Of a stretch of 48,114 nucleotides of DNA, positions 1 to 6,232 are shown piece by piece. The position numbers were made by a program, and so were the translations under genes. The notes beneath the pieces are model-generated. The model did not search any database, had not been told where the DNA came from, and saw only the letters and a program-made list of their open reading frames with translations. Source of the stretch: Paracoccaceae bacterium (GTDB lineage: Bacteria > Pseudomonadota > Alphaproteobacteria > Rhodobacterales > Rhodobacteraceae); assembly GCA_020629115.1 (NCBI GenBank), contig JAHDDY010000001.1, forward strand, positions 76,045 to 124,158. Direction: 5' to 3'. The stretch's first letter is position 1. Each line of letters starts with the position of its first letter.

Positions 1-610
1 TGATCTCGACCAGGGGGATCGAGGGGATCTCGCCGGCGCGGAAGCCGGCGAGGTTGATGTCGAGGCGATCGGTGTCGAAGCGAACGGGTACGTCGAACTC
101 GAACCCGGCGGTGATCTCGGCCCCGATGGGCGGGGGCGTGGCGAAGGTGACGGTGCCCCCGTCCACGGTGACGGGGGTGGGGATGCCGTCGAGGGCGGCG
201 ACGACGGTGCCGTCGACGGGGTGCGTGACGGGGCGGGTCTCGGCGGCGGGGCCGGAGGCGTAGGTCTTGACGAGGGGGAACGTCGCCCGGGTGCCGTCGC
301 CGGTGGCGAGGCGCTGGTCGAGGGGGGTCGGCGGGGCGGACGGGGAGCCGGAGCGGTAGTCGGCCCAGTCCTTCCAGCGAAAACCGTGGAGACGGCCCCG
401 GCGGGCCTCGAAGAAGGCGATGACGGCGTGGATGTCGTCGAGGGAGCGCACGCCGTACCCCGCGTCGTAGCGGCGGCGGGAGAGCGCCCACGGGGTGTTG
501 CGCTCCTCGTGGCCGCTGGCGAGGGTGACGATGCGGGTGCGCCGCTCCGGCCCGCCGCTGGCGTCGAGGGCGATGTCGGTGGGGAAGCGGATATCGTGGA
601 AGGCGGGCAT
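1..610 (-). CDS. GTA gp12-like protein (DUF2460, TIGR02217 family), C-terminus cut by window edge
   Basis: The minus strand reads from an ATG at 610 through 203 codons to the left edge without a stop. The N-terminus MPAFHDIRFPTDIALDASGG, followed by ERRTRIVTLASGHEERN, WALSRRRYDAGYG, HGFRWKDWADY and LINLAGFRAGEIPSIPLVEI-like segments, is typical of the DUF2460 tail protein encoded as g12 in the Rhodobacter capsulatus GTA. The family is about 210 residues long, so only a few residues are missing. A GGGAG ribosome site precedes the ATG. It follows the tape-measure gene after a 67-bp gap and belongs to the distal tail (hub or baseplate) assembly genes. Genes g13 to g15 would be expected further left. 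Confidence 0.9.
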   Translation of the reverse strand, partial: MPAFHDIRFPTDIALDASGGPERRTRIVTLASGHEERNTPWALSRRRYDAGYGVRSLDDIHAVIAFFEARRGRLHGFRWKDWADYRSGSPSAPPTPLDQRLATGDGTRATFPLVKTYASGPAAETRPVTHPVDGTVVAALDGIPTPVTVDGGTVTFATPPPIGAEITAGFEFDVPVRFDTDRLDINLAGFRAGEIPSIPLVEI

Positions 611-677
611 GGGAGGCTCCCGGGGGGGTGGTGCTTCGTTCGGCGAGGCCCCCGGTCTGTACCGAGGGCGGGGCGGC

Positions 678-1328
678 TTACATGTTGCGGCGGCCGCGGT
701 CGACGGCGCGGGCGAGGGTGGCGGCGACCTGGGTGCGGGAGCGGGCGAAGCTGTCGGCGTCGCGGGTCAGGATGTTGACGGTGACGGCGGATGCGCCGCC
801 CTGCCCTCCCCCCGCCGCGACGCCGAGGCGGCCGTCGGCGCCGCGCCTCAGGGGAAGGATGGCCTCGGGGCCGGCTTCGCCCATCAGACCGGTACCGCCG
901 TGCATGGGGAAGAGGGTCGGGCCGTCGACGATGCCGCCGCTGGCGAAGGCGCGGACGCGGCCCGCATCGAAGGCCGCGCCCCTGGCGAAGGGGAGGAAGC
1001 CGCCCAGGACGCTGCCGAGGCCGTTGCCCAGGGTACTGCCCAATGCACCGCTGATCTGGCCGGTCAGGCCGTCGACGGCTTTCGAGGCGACGGTGCGGGA
1101 GAGGTCGAGGGCGAGATTGCGCAGCACGTCGGACAGCTTCGCGCCGTCCTTGAAGGCGGCGGAGAATGCCCTGTCGAAACCGGCGGTGAGGGTGGCCGAG
1201 AGCTTGTCGCCCTCCTTGGTCGTCCTCGTCAGCTCGTCCCTGACGGTGCGCACGCCCTGGGCGGCCCTGGAGAGGGCGGGGGCGGCATCCTTGACGGCGT
1301 CGGCGAGGGTGGGGGAATCGTCGGTCAT
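678..1328 (-). CDS. GTA gp11-like short phage tail tape-measure protein
   Basis: A 216-residue protein. Phage tape-measure proteins are usually much longer, but the RcGTA g11 product is about this size, which fits the short GTA tail. The N-terminal half is helical and rich in Ala, Leu and Lys/Arg. The middle has glycine-rich stretches (GALGSTLGNGLGSVLGGFLPF), and the C-terminal part carries the conserved FASGGIVDGPTLFPM and GLMGEAGPEAILPLRR motifs typical of tape-measure C-termini. Its ATG overlaps the stop of the preceding gene in an ATGA arrangement, so the two are translationally coupled. Recognition rests on these motifs and on position between the tail chaperones and g12. Confidence 0.9.
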   Translation of the reverse strand: MTDDSPTLADAVKDAAPALSRAAQGVRTVRDELTRTTKEGDKLSATLTAGFDRAFSAAFKDGAKLSDVLRNLALDLSRTVASKAVDGLTGQISGALGSTLGNGLGSVLGGFLPFARGAAFDAGRVRAFASGGIVDGPTLFPMHGGTGLMGEAGPEAILPLRRGADGRLGVAAGGGQGGASAVTVNILTRDADSFARSRTQVAATLARAVDRGRRNM

Positions 1329-1513
1329 GGCGGATCATCCGGATAGCGGTCGCGCAGGGCGGCGAGGGCGGTGGGGTCCATGGGCGCGGGTCGGGCGGGC
1401 CCCGAGAGCGCCCGGGCGGCGAGGGTCAGCTCGCGGGGGGTCATGGACCAGAAGGCATCGGGCGGGAGGCGCAGGACGCCGAGACCGAAGCCGATGAGGG
1501 CGGGCCAGTTCAC
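1325..1513 (-). CDS. GTA tail assembly chaperone (TIGR02216 / phage_TAC_6 family)
   Basis: A 62-residue protein starting with GTG at 1513, which overlaps the stop of g10 (GTGA) and ends in an ATGA overlap with g11. It begins VNWPALIGFGLGVLRLPPDA and continues FWSMTPRELTLAAR, the signature of the short TIGR02216 proteins found between g10 and g11 of Rhodobacter-type GTAs. These are thought to be tail assembly chaperones that work with the tape-measure protein. Length and position match the family. The GTG start is supported by the tight overlap and by conservation of the N-terminal motif. Confidence 0.88.
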   Translation of the reverse strand: MNWPALIGFGLGVLRLPPDAFWSMTPRELTLAARALSGPARPAPMDPTALAALRDRYPDDPP

Positions 1514-1836
1514 GGAGCCTCGAAGGCGGCTTGCAACAGCGCGGCGACGAGGGTCGCGGCGCGGGAGGCGGGACCGTCGAGGCGCATGGCGGCGACCTCG
1601 GCGTCGGTCTCGGTGCCCCCCGCCCCGCGCAGGCCCGCGCCGATGACGGCGATGGCGTCGCGGGCGGACAGGCGGCCCGCCTCGAAGCGCTCGGCGAGGG
1701 CGAGGAGGTCGGGGGCGGCGAGGGTCGTCTCCAGTTCGGCGAGCGCGCCGAGGGTCAGGCACAGGGTGCGGGCGCGGCCGTCGATGACGGCCTCGATCTC
1801 GCCGCGGCAGGGATTGGGCATGGGTGCCTCCGTCAT
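1510..1836 (-). CDS. GTA gp10-like tail assembly protein (GTA TAC-like)
   Basis: A 108-residue protein with motifs CRGEIEAVIDGRARTLCLTL, GALAELETTL, DLLALAERFEAGRLSARDAI and AVIGAGLRGAGG, typical of the GTA g10 family (transfer agent tail tube protein/chaperone, formerly DUF3356-like). The start ATG at 1836 overlaps the stop of the major tail gene (ATGA), and its own stop overlaps the next gene (GTGA). In siphovirus-like particles the gene pair between major tail protein and tape measure encodes tail assembly chaperones, which fits its position. A second in-frame Met six codons in is less likely given the overlap. Confidence 0.87.
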   Translation of the reverse strand: MTEAPMPNPCRGEIEAVIDGRARTLCLTLGALAELETTLAAPDLLALAERFEAGRLSARDAIAVIGAGLRGAGGTETDAEVAAMRLDGPASRAATLVAALLQAAFEAP

Positions 1837-2240
1837 TCGGGGGTGAAGGCCAGCGCGCCCGCCGAGGCGAGGGAGATGTCGTAGGCCATCGCGCCGTCGT
1901 GCTCGCCGGAGAATTCCAGCGCGGTGAGCTGGAAGGGGCCTTCGAGCGTGCCGAAATCGGGCAGGACGACCTGCCAGCGGGCGATCTCGGTGTCGAAGAA
2001 CAGGGCGCGGATGGCGGCGTCCGCCGCGGCATCGGTGAAGAGGCCCGCGCCGGAGAGGGCGGCGGAACGGATGCCCGCGCCGGAGAGCAGCTCGCGCCAG
2101 CGTCCGGCGCTTTCGCGGGTGGTGATGTCGACGGTCTGGGCGTTGAGGGCGACGCGGGTGCTGCGCAGGCCGGCGACGGTGGCGAAGGTGCCGCCCGTCT
2201 CCAGCTTCAGCAGGAGATCGCGGCCTTTCTGGACGGGCAT
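1833..2240 (-). CDS. GTA gp9-like phage major tail protein
   Basis: A 135-residue protein starting MPVQKGRDLLLKLETGG, with GLRSTRVALNAQTVDITT, WRELLSGAGIRSAALSGAG and SGEHDGAMAYDISLASAG. This is the characteristic pattern of the TP901-1 type major tail protein used as g9 in RcGTA, which builds the tail tube. I chose the ATG at 2240 because AAAGGA lies about ten bases upstream; an in-frame ATG at 2261 has no such site and sits right behind a terminator. Two tandem terminator-like hairpins (2261-2332) lie immediately upstream, so this gene and those after it may depend on readthrough or an unseen promoter. Confidence 0.9.
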   Translation of the reverse strand: MPVQKGRDLLLKLETGGTFATVAGLRSTRVALNAQTVDITTRESAGRWRELLSGAGIRSAALSGAGLFTDAAADAAIRALFFDTEIARWQVVLPDFGTLEGPFQLTALEFSGEHDGAMAYDISLASAGALAFTPE

Positions 2241-2260
2241 GGGACGGTGTCCTTTCGGCA

Positions 2261-2290
2261 TGAAAAGGCCCCGCCGGGAGGGGCGGGGCC
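2261..2290 (-). terminator. Rho-independent terminator just upstream of the major tail gene
   Basis: A 9-bp stem (GGCCCCGCC at 2267-2275 with GGCGGGGCC at 2282-2290) and a 6-base loop are followed on the minus strand by UUUUCA. The hairpin ends only about 22 bases before the g9 start codon, so it lies in the g9 leader. Confidence 0.75.
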
Positions 2291-2300
2291 GTGGAAGAAG

Positions 2301-2332
2301 GGCAAAGAAAAAGCCCCGCCGGAGCGGGGCTT
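2301..2332 (-). terminator. Rho-independent terminator after the 24-residue peptide gene
   Basis: An 8-bp stem (AAGCCCCG at 2311-2318 with CGGGGCTT at 2325-2332) is followed on the minus strand by a U-rich run (UUUCUUU). It lies 38 bases after the stop of the small peptide gene and 20 bases before the second terminator. Confidence 0.78.
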
Positions 2333-2370
2333 CTGAACCGTGATGGGATATCGCGCGCGAGCGCGGCGCG

Positions 2371-2445
2371 TCAGGTGATACCCAGCAGGCTGAGAATGAT
2401 GAGGACGACCACGACGAGGCCGACGAGATAGATGATATTGCGCAT
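2371..2445 (-). CDS. 24-residue single-pass membrane peptide
   Basis: A complete small reading frame, MRNIIYLVGLVVVVLIILSL then LGIT, starting with ATG at 2445 behind a good ribosome site (CGGAGA, about five bases upstream). Almost the whole peptide is one hydrophobic helix with a short positively charged N-terminus, so the N-terminus should stay cytoplasmic. A strong terminator follows the stop, which makes this look like its own short transcription unit or the end of one. It lies between GTA g8 and g9, where reference GTA clusters have nothing. The function is unknown. Helper or toxin-like membrane peptides look like this, but nothing in the sequence decides it. Confidence 0.65.
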   Translation of the reverse strand: MRNIIYLVGLVVVVLIILSLLGIT

Positions 2446-2563
2446 GATCGTCTCCGAAATTCGTTTTTGTGACCGATCGCCAGCCGACCGGCATCGCGTT
2501 TTCAGCACCATATCAAGTCGCGGGATCGGGATTCGGTTCCATGAATGATTACGGAATCGTGAA
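2446..2563. other. AT-richer intergenic stretch, probable promoter region for the small peptide gene
   Basis: These 118 bp are clearly less GC-rich than the surroundings, with runs such as GTTTTTGTG and GAATTAATTTC. They probably hold the promoter of the minus-strand 24-residue gene. A TTGATA hexamer on the minus strand could be a -35 element, but no convincing -10 was found at the right distance. Confidence 0.35.
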
Positions 2564-2929
2564 TTAATTTCTCAGGATGAGATCGTAGCGGCGGATGATG
2601 TCGCTGGTTTCGAGGGCGAAATCGCGCATGTCCTCGGCGGCCTGGGGCGCACCCTCGGCTTGGGCGGCGTCGGCGATGGTGCGCAGGCGCTCCTCGTAGG
2701 CGCGTAGCTGGGTGACGAAGCCGGTGTTGATCTGGCGCATGAGGGCCAGTTCGGCGGCGGCGTCGCTGTTCTGCGGCGCGGCGGGGGCCGGGGGCGCGGC
2801 GGACGGCGCGGAGGCCGGGTCGGTGGGGGGAGCGGCCAGGACGAGGGCGAGGACCGCCCCGGCGACGAAGGTCGCGGCGGGCAGGAGCCAGGCGGAGGCG
2901 GGGCGGCGGGGCTGATCGTCGGTCGGCAT
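2564..2929 (-). CDS. Hypothetical membrane-anchored protein inserted in the GTA cluster
   Basis: A 121-residue protein. Residues about 10-33 (ASAWLLPAATFVAGAVLALV) form one membrane segment after a short charged N-terminus. A Pro/Ala-rich linker follows, then a helical domain (MRQINTGFVTQLRAYEERLR, ADAAQAEGAPQAAEDMRDFA, SDIIRRYDLILRN), predicted to lie outside the cytoplasm. I prefer the ATG at 2929, nine bases after AGGAG; an ATG at 2938 touches that site. The gene follows g8 after 32 bp and has no counterpart at this place in the RcGTA cluster, so it looks like an inserted host-type or cargo gene. I do not recognise a family. Confidence 0.65.
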   Translation of the reverse strand: MPTDDQPRRPASAWLLPAATFVAGAVLALVLAAPPTDPASAPSAAPPAPAAPQNSDAAAELALMRQINTGFVTQLRAYEERLRTIADAAQAEGAPQAAEDMRDFALETSDIIRRYDLILRN

Positions 2930-2961
2930 CGGCGGCATCTCCTCGGTGGACCGGCCCTCCT

Positions 2962-3387
2962 TTAGCCCTCCGGATCATGCTCCACAAGGAGGCGGAAGCG
3001 ACAATCGGCCCGGCGCAGGCGTCCCCTGCCCTCCCGGCTGGTCTTGGCCGCGGCGAAGCGCAGGGAGACGACGGTGCCGCCCGCCAGGGCGAGGGGGGAA
3101 TCCTCCAGCGCATCGTAGAGCGCCGCCATGGCCGACTTGAGCGCGGCGTATCCCCGGACGGCGGACCAGAGGCTGAGCACGATCTCGTGTTCGGCACCGT
3201 TGGTCGTCTGGCTGGAGAAGGCACCGACGGTCTCGTCGCCGATGACGAGATAGGTGCGCGACCGCGCGCCGGAGGACGGGTGCGGCGGGGCGTCGTGGAT
3301 GTTGGGACCGCCCAGCGCGTCGGTGAGCGGCTGGTAGGCGAGGAGATGCGCGAGGAGCGCCTGTTGCAGCGACAGGGAGAGTTTCAT
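2962..3387 (-). CDS. GTA gp8-like tail terminator/completion protein (DUF3168)
   Basis: A 141-residue protein beginning MKLSLSLQQALLAHLLAYQP, with GGPNIHDAPPHPSSGARSRT, YLVIGDETVGAFSSQTTNG and EHEIVLSLWSAVRGYAALKS. This is a clear DUF3168 pattern; the family corresponds to RcGTA g8 and phage tail-completion proteins that cap the head-proximal end of the tail tube. The ATG at 3387 overlaps the stop of g7 in an ATGA arrangement. In RcGTA the next gene is g9, but here about 720 bp with two extra small genes and two terminators intervene. Confidence 0.88.
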   Translation of the reverse strand: MKLSLSLQQALLAHLLAYQPLTDALGGPNIHDAPPHPSSGARSRTYLVIGDETVGAFSSQTTNGAEHEIVLSLWSAVRGYAALKSAMAALYDALEDSPLALAGGTVVSLRFAAAKTSREGRGRLRRADCRFRLLVEHDPEG

Positions 3388-3719
3388 GGCTCGTGACGTC
3401 CCTCTTCTACGAGACAGGTGAGAAAGCGGCCCCGTCCGTCGCGGTCGAAGACGGCGCGGATGGCGAAGATGCGCGGGCCGATGACGAAGCGCTGATCGGG
3501 GCGGGGGCGCAGGGCGCGCGGGCAGCGCAGGAGGATGCGGTGGGTGATGGTCGGCGTCTCGCGCGCGCCCTCGTAGACCTCCTGTCCCGAGACGGGGACC
3601 AGGGCGACCCAGTGTTCGGACAGGAGCGTCCATTCGGCGAGGGTGCCGCCCGCCGTATCCGGGGTCTCGACCGGGTTTTCCAGCCGGGCGCGGCGGCGCA
3701 GGAGCGGAGGATTGGACAT
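3384..3719 (-). CDS. GTA gp7-like phage head-tail adaptor (head closure)
   Basis: A 111-residue protein, MSNPPLLRRRARLENPVETP, followed by GGTLAEWTLLSEHWVALVPV and SGQEVYEGARETPTITHRIL, ending in RFVIGPRIFAIRAVFDRDGR and FLTCLVEEG. This is the standard pattern of the phage head-tail adaptor family (SPP1 gp16-like), which seals the neck between connector and tail. It is translationally coupled to g8. Upstream, a TTGACA hexamer (3764-3769 on the minus strand) lies at a promoter-like distance but lacks a convincing -10. A plus-strand gene separates it from g6, so g7 to g8 may need their own promoter or long readthrough. Confidence 0.88.
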   Translation of the reverse strand: MSNPPLLRRRARLENPVETPDTAGGTLAEWTLLSEHWVALVPVSGQEVYEGARETPTITHRILLRCPRALRPRPDQRFVIGPRIFAIRAVFDRDGRGRFLTCLVEEGRHEP

Positions 3720-3808
3720 GGAACAGGAAACTCCGGAGTTCTCACGGGTTTTTAAGAGTACCGTGTCAAGGTAATCGGTATCAGGGGACGTTGAAGCGGG
3801 TGGGAAAG

Positions 3809-4054
3809 ATGGCGGGACATCTGAACGACACGATACGGTGCAATCGGGACGCTTGGCCGATCAGCAGCACGGAAGGCATTCCGCGCGCGGTGGATCTGCT
3901 GGATCGGTTGCGCGCGCTGGAAGACGATGCGGTCGATACCGGGACGAGGAACGACGATGCGCGGGAATGGTGGTCCCTGCTGTCCGTCACGCTCGCCGTG
4001 ACGGCGGGGTACGCGATGGACACCCTCTCCGGTCTGCCGACCTTCGACGGCTGA
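3809..4054 (+). CDS. Small hypothetical protein encoded antisense-wise inside the GTA cluster
   Basis: An 81-residue plus-strand reading frame between g6 and g7, which are both minus-strand. Third codon positions are almost all G or C, as in the real genes here, which supports coding. The protein starts MAGHLNDTIRCNRDAWPISS, has a charged helical middle (AVDLLDRLRALEDDAV) and one hydrophobic segment near the C-terminus (WWSLLSVTLAVTAGYAMDTL). A TTG at 3791, just after GGGGA, could be used instead and would add six residues. No family is recognised. The gene ends 13 bp from the stop of g6, so the two converge. It may be a later insertion or a regulator; nothing proves either. Confidence 0.5.
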   Translation: MAGHLNDTIRCNRDAWPISSTEGIPRAVDLLDRLRALEDDAVDTGTRNDDAREWWSLLSVTLAVTAGYAMDTLSGLPTFDG

Positions 4055-4067
4055 GGCCGGACACCTC

Positions 4068-4625
4068 TCAGAGCAGGCGGATGGCCCTGTAGGGCGCGAC
4101 GAGGGCGGCGACGCCCAGCGGAAGCGGGGCGCGGGATTCCGCGGTCGCTTCGCGGTTCTCGTAGAAATGGGCGGCGAGGAGCATGACGGCGTGGCGCAGG
4201 TCGTCGGGGACGTCCCCGGCGCTCGCACCGTATCCCGCCGTGAGAAGCACCTCGACATGGCTGCCGTCGTTCAGACGGGGACGGGCGTCGACGACGAGGC
4301 GCGGGCACGGCACGGACCGATCGAGGGTCCAGCCGGTCCAGGGCGTGCGGGAACCGTCCCGTGCGACGACATGGATATCGTTCACCGAGATCACGGGCGC
4401 GAGGGGCAGGCAGGCGTCGGGCGCGCGGGTGCGCCAGAGCCAGTCCTGCGCGATCAGCGCGGTGTCGAGGCGGCGCTCGATGGCGGCGGTGGCGGCGCGG
4501 ACGAGCGCGATCAGCTCGACGGTCTGATCGGTCTCGGGCGCGGCATGGGGCAGGCGGAGATGCTCGGCGAGCGCGTCCGGCTCGATGACGAGGCTGGCGG
4601 GCGGGGACTGGCGATGGAGGGACAT
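4068..4625 (-). CDS. GTA gp6-like phage head-tail connector (phiE125 gp8 family)
   Basis: A 185-residue protein: LVIEPDALAEHLRLP, TVELIALVRAATAAIERRLD, TALIAQDWLWRTRAPDACLP, then an Ig-like beta region, ending GDVPDDLRHAVMLLAAHFYE and NREA. The paired helices around the N-terminal third and the C-terminal HAVMLLAAHFYENRE helix are the hallmarks of the phage head-tail connector family (gp6-like; phiE125 gp8 family) that docks on the portal. I chose the ATG at 4625 because GAAGG lies seven bases upstream; longer upstream frames lack a site and are low-complexity. It follows the capsid gene after a 285-bp structured gap. Confidence 0.87.
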   Translation of the reverse strand: MSLHRQSPPASLVIEPDALAEHLRLPHAAPETDQTVELIALVRAATAAIERRLDTALIAQDWLWRTRAPDACLPLAPVISVNDIHVVARDGSRTPWTGWTLDRSVPCPRLVVDARPRLNDGSHVEVLLTAGYGASAGDVPDDLRHAVMLLAAHFYENREATAESRAPLPLGVAALVAPYRAIRLL

Positions 4626-4910
4626 GCGCGGGCCTTCATGTTGCGAGGAGCGGCTCTCCGGCGTCGGCGGGCGGAGGGAGGGGACGCCATGGCGGGGTCC
4701 GCGCCGGAGAGCCGCGGAGGGTTCGGGCCGGGCGCATTGATAGCGCGGGCGCGAACCGTCCGTCATCCCGCCGCCCGGGGATGTGGCGGCGGGGCTTCGC
4801 CCGGGGGCGAAGGGTGGAGCCGGGGGTCCGGCGAACTGGTAAGGACGACCGTTGCCGGCCGTCGAGGTCCCCGTACCTGCGGTAGGCATCTTCGCCGGGG
4901 ACGGCGCGGC
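4626..4910. repeat. Structured gap between capsid and connector genes with a 13-bp inverted repeat
   Basis: No convincing gene is seen in these 285 bp. An open minus-strand frame from 4889 is proline- and glycine-rich and has no ribosome site. The stretch carries a perfect 13-bp inverted repeat (CGGCTCTCCGGCG at 4651-4663 and CGCCGGAGAGCCG at 4702-4714) with a 38-base loop, plus smaller palindromes (CTTCGCCC/GGGCGAAG near 4795-4812). On the minus strand this would fold just upstream of the g6 ribosome site. Confidence 0.5.
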
Positions 4911-6104
4911 CTACGACGAGAAGTCGAGGAGCTTGATGGCGGCGAAATCGGTCACGCCGCCGCCGACGCGCCGGGTGGCGTAGAAGAGGACGTGGGGCTT
5001 CGCGCTGTAGGGATCGCGCAGGACGCGCAGGTCCGGACGCTCGGCGATGGTGTAGGCGGAGCGGAAGTCGCCGAAGGCGATGGCGGTCGCGCCGGTCGCG
5101 ATATCGGGCATGTCCTCGACGATGAGGACGGGATAGCCCATGAGGCGCGCGGGCTGGCCCTCGGCGAGGCCCTCGGCCCAGAGATAGCGGCCGTCGGCAT
5201 CCTTGAGCTTGCGCACGGCCCCGGCGGTGGCCGAGTTCATCAGGAAGGCGGCGTTCGCGCGATAGCCGGCGGGGAGCGCGTAGACCAGCTCGACGAGGGC
5301 ATCGCCCGGATCGGAGGCCGCGAAGGCGCCGTCCGACCCGGTGCTCACGGTGCCGAGACTGCCCCAGGACCAGGAGGCGTTGTCGATGGACGGGTGCGCG
5401 AGGATGCCCTTGGGCTTGTCGACGCCGTCGCCCGAGACGAAGGCGGCGTTCTCGGCGCGGGCGAAGCGGTCGGCGACGCGCTCGGCGAGCCAGCCCTCCA
5501 CGTCGAAGGCGCTGTCGTCGAGGAGGCGCTGGGACGCCTTCGGCGTGGCGCTCAGCTCGTGGAGCGGGATGGAGATGCGGTCGATCTGCGGCGTGGTGGT
5601 ATCGGAGACGGTGCTGGATTCGGTGATCCAAGAGGCCCCCATCTCGGCATGGTCGACCAGCGCGTCATAGGCGGTGGCGTCGACCTGGACGATGCGGGCG
5701 ACCGCGCGCAGGGACGAGGAGGCGCGCAGGACGCTCTCGATACGCCCGGCGGTCTGCGGATCGACGAGGACGCCGCCTTCGGCCGCGACGGCGGTGTTCA
5801 GCGCCTTTTCCTCCATGTCGAGGCTGCGCACGCGGTCCTCGTCGCCCTGGCGGACATAGGCGGCAAACGCCTTGCGGTGGGGCGTGGCGGCGTCGGCGCG
5901 GGTGGCCGACAGCGGCGAGCGGGTAGCGGCGACGGCCTTGCGGTCGAGGGCGTCGAGCCGGGCCGCCTGGGCCGAGAGGCGGCGGTCGAGGTCGCTGCGG
6001 AAGCCGCGGAAATCCTCGGCGAAGCCGGTCAGGGCCGATTTGACATCGGGGGCGTCCTGTGCAGCGGTGTCGCCGGAGCGGGGGTCTGAAAACGTGAGGG
6101 GCAT
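4911..6104 (-). CDS. GTA gp5-like HK97-fold major capsid protein
   Basis: A 397-residue protein. The N-terminal part (residues about 20-60) is a charged helical segment, like the delta domain of HK97-type capsids. The core carries ALNTAVAAEGGVLVDPQTAG, RIESVLRASSSLRAVARIVQ, YDALVDHAEMGASWITESS, ISIPLHELSATPKASQRLLD and FVSGDGVDKPKGILAHPSID, a classic HK97/RcGTA g5 series. I chose the ATG at 6104, preceded by AAAGGA; the frame remains open to a TTG at 6164, but that would put a LexA box inside the gene. Usually g1 to g4 (terminase, portal, protease) precede it; here a divergent transporter does instead. Confidence 0.92.
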   Translation of the reverse strand: MPLTFSDPRSGDTAAQDAPDVKSALTGFAEDFRGFRSDLDRRLSAQAARLDALDRKAVAATRSPLSATRADAATPHRKAFAAYVRQGDEDRVRSLDMEEKALNTAVAAEGGVLVDPQTAGRIESVLRASSSLRAVARIVQVDATAYDALVDHAEMGASWITESSTVSDTTTPQIDRISIPLHELSATPKASQRLLDDSAFDVEGWLAERVADRFARAENAAFVSGDGVDKPKGILAHPSIDNASWSWGSLGTVSTGSDGAFAASDPGDALVELVYALPAGYRANAAFLMNSATAGAVRKLKDADGRYLWAEGLAEGQPARLMGYPVLIVEDMPDIATGATAIAFGDFRSAYTIAERPDLRVLRDPYSAKPHVLFYATRRVGGGVTDFAAIKLLDFSS

Positions 6105-6122
6105 GGCGTGTTCATTCCTTTT

Positions 6123-6137
6123 GTTCTTATTTTGTTC
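6123..6137 (-). promoter_or_regulatory. LexA (SOS) box upstream of the GTA capsid gene
   Basis: The sequence GTTCTTATTTTGTTC is an exact GTTC-N7-GTTC direct repeat, the LexA operator described for Rhodobacter and other alphaproteobacteria. It ends 18 bases upstream of the capsid ATG (6104) and overlaps or directly follows a plausible minus-strand promoter (TTGCCG at 6159-6164, then TATGAA with 18-bp spacing). It may also influence the divergent transporter, whose ATG is at 6233. Confidence 0.7.
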
Positions 6138-6232
6138 ATACAGTTCGAAAGCAGCGCACGGCAAGCGGTAATATGAATTAATCTACAACTATACGCTGTA
6201 AAATCCGTATTCGACGGAAAGGACCAATCACA

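Noticed and set aside
3741-3769. Sigma-70 promoter for GTA g7 (TTGACA at 3764-3769, minus strand)
   Set aside because: The -35 is perfect, but no hexamer close to TATAAT lies 16-18 bp downstream, so I did not list it as a promoter.
4167-6089. Plus-strand open frame of 640 codons opposite the capsid and connector genes
   Set aside because: It is a shadow frame caused by high GC. Its product is a Gly/Arg/Asp-rich string without family motifs, while the minus strand encodes clear phage proteins.
1-6104. Ordinary prophage remnant
   Set aside because: No integrase, repressor, attachment sites or replication genes are seen, and the gene order with the TIGR02216 and TIGR02217 families, a 216-residue tape measure and DUF3168 is that of a Rhodobacter-type GTA. 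A short prophage with GTA-like genes is not fully excluded, as the left flank is missing.
6105-6164. TTG start at 6164 for the capsid gene
   Set aside because: It lacks a ribosome site and would place the LexA box and AT-rich promoter sequence inside the coding region. The ATG at 6104 has AAAGGA upstream.
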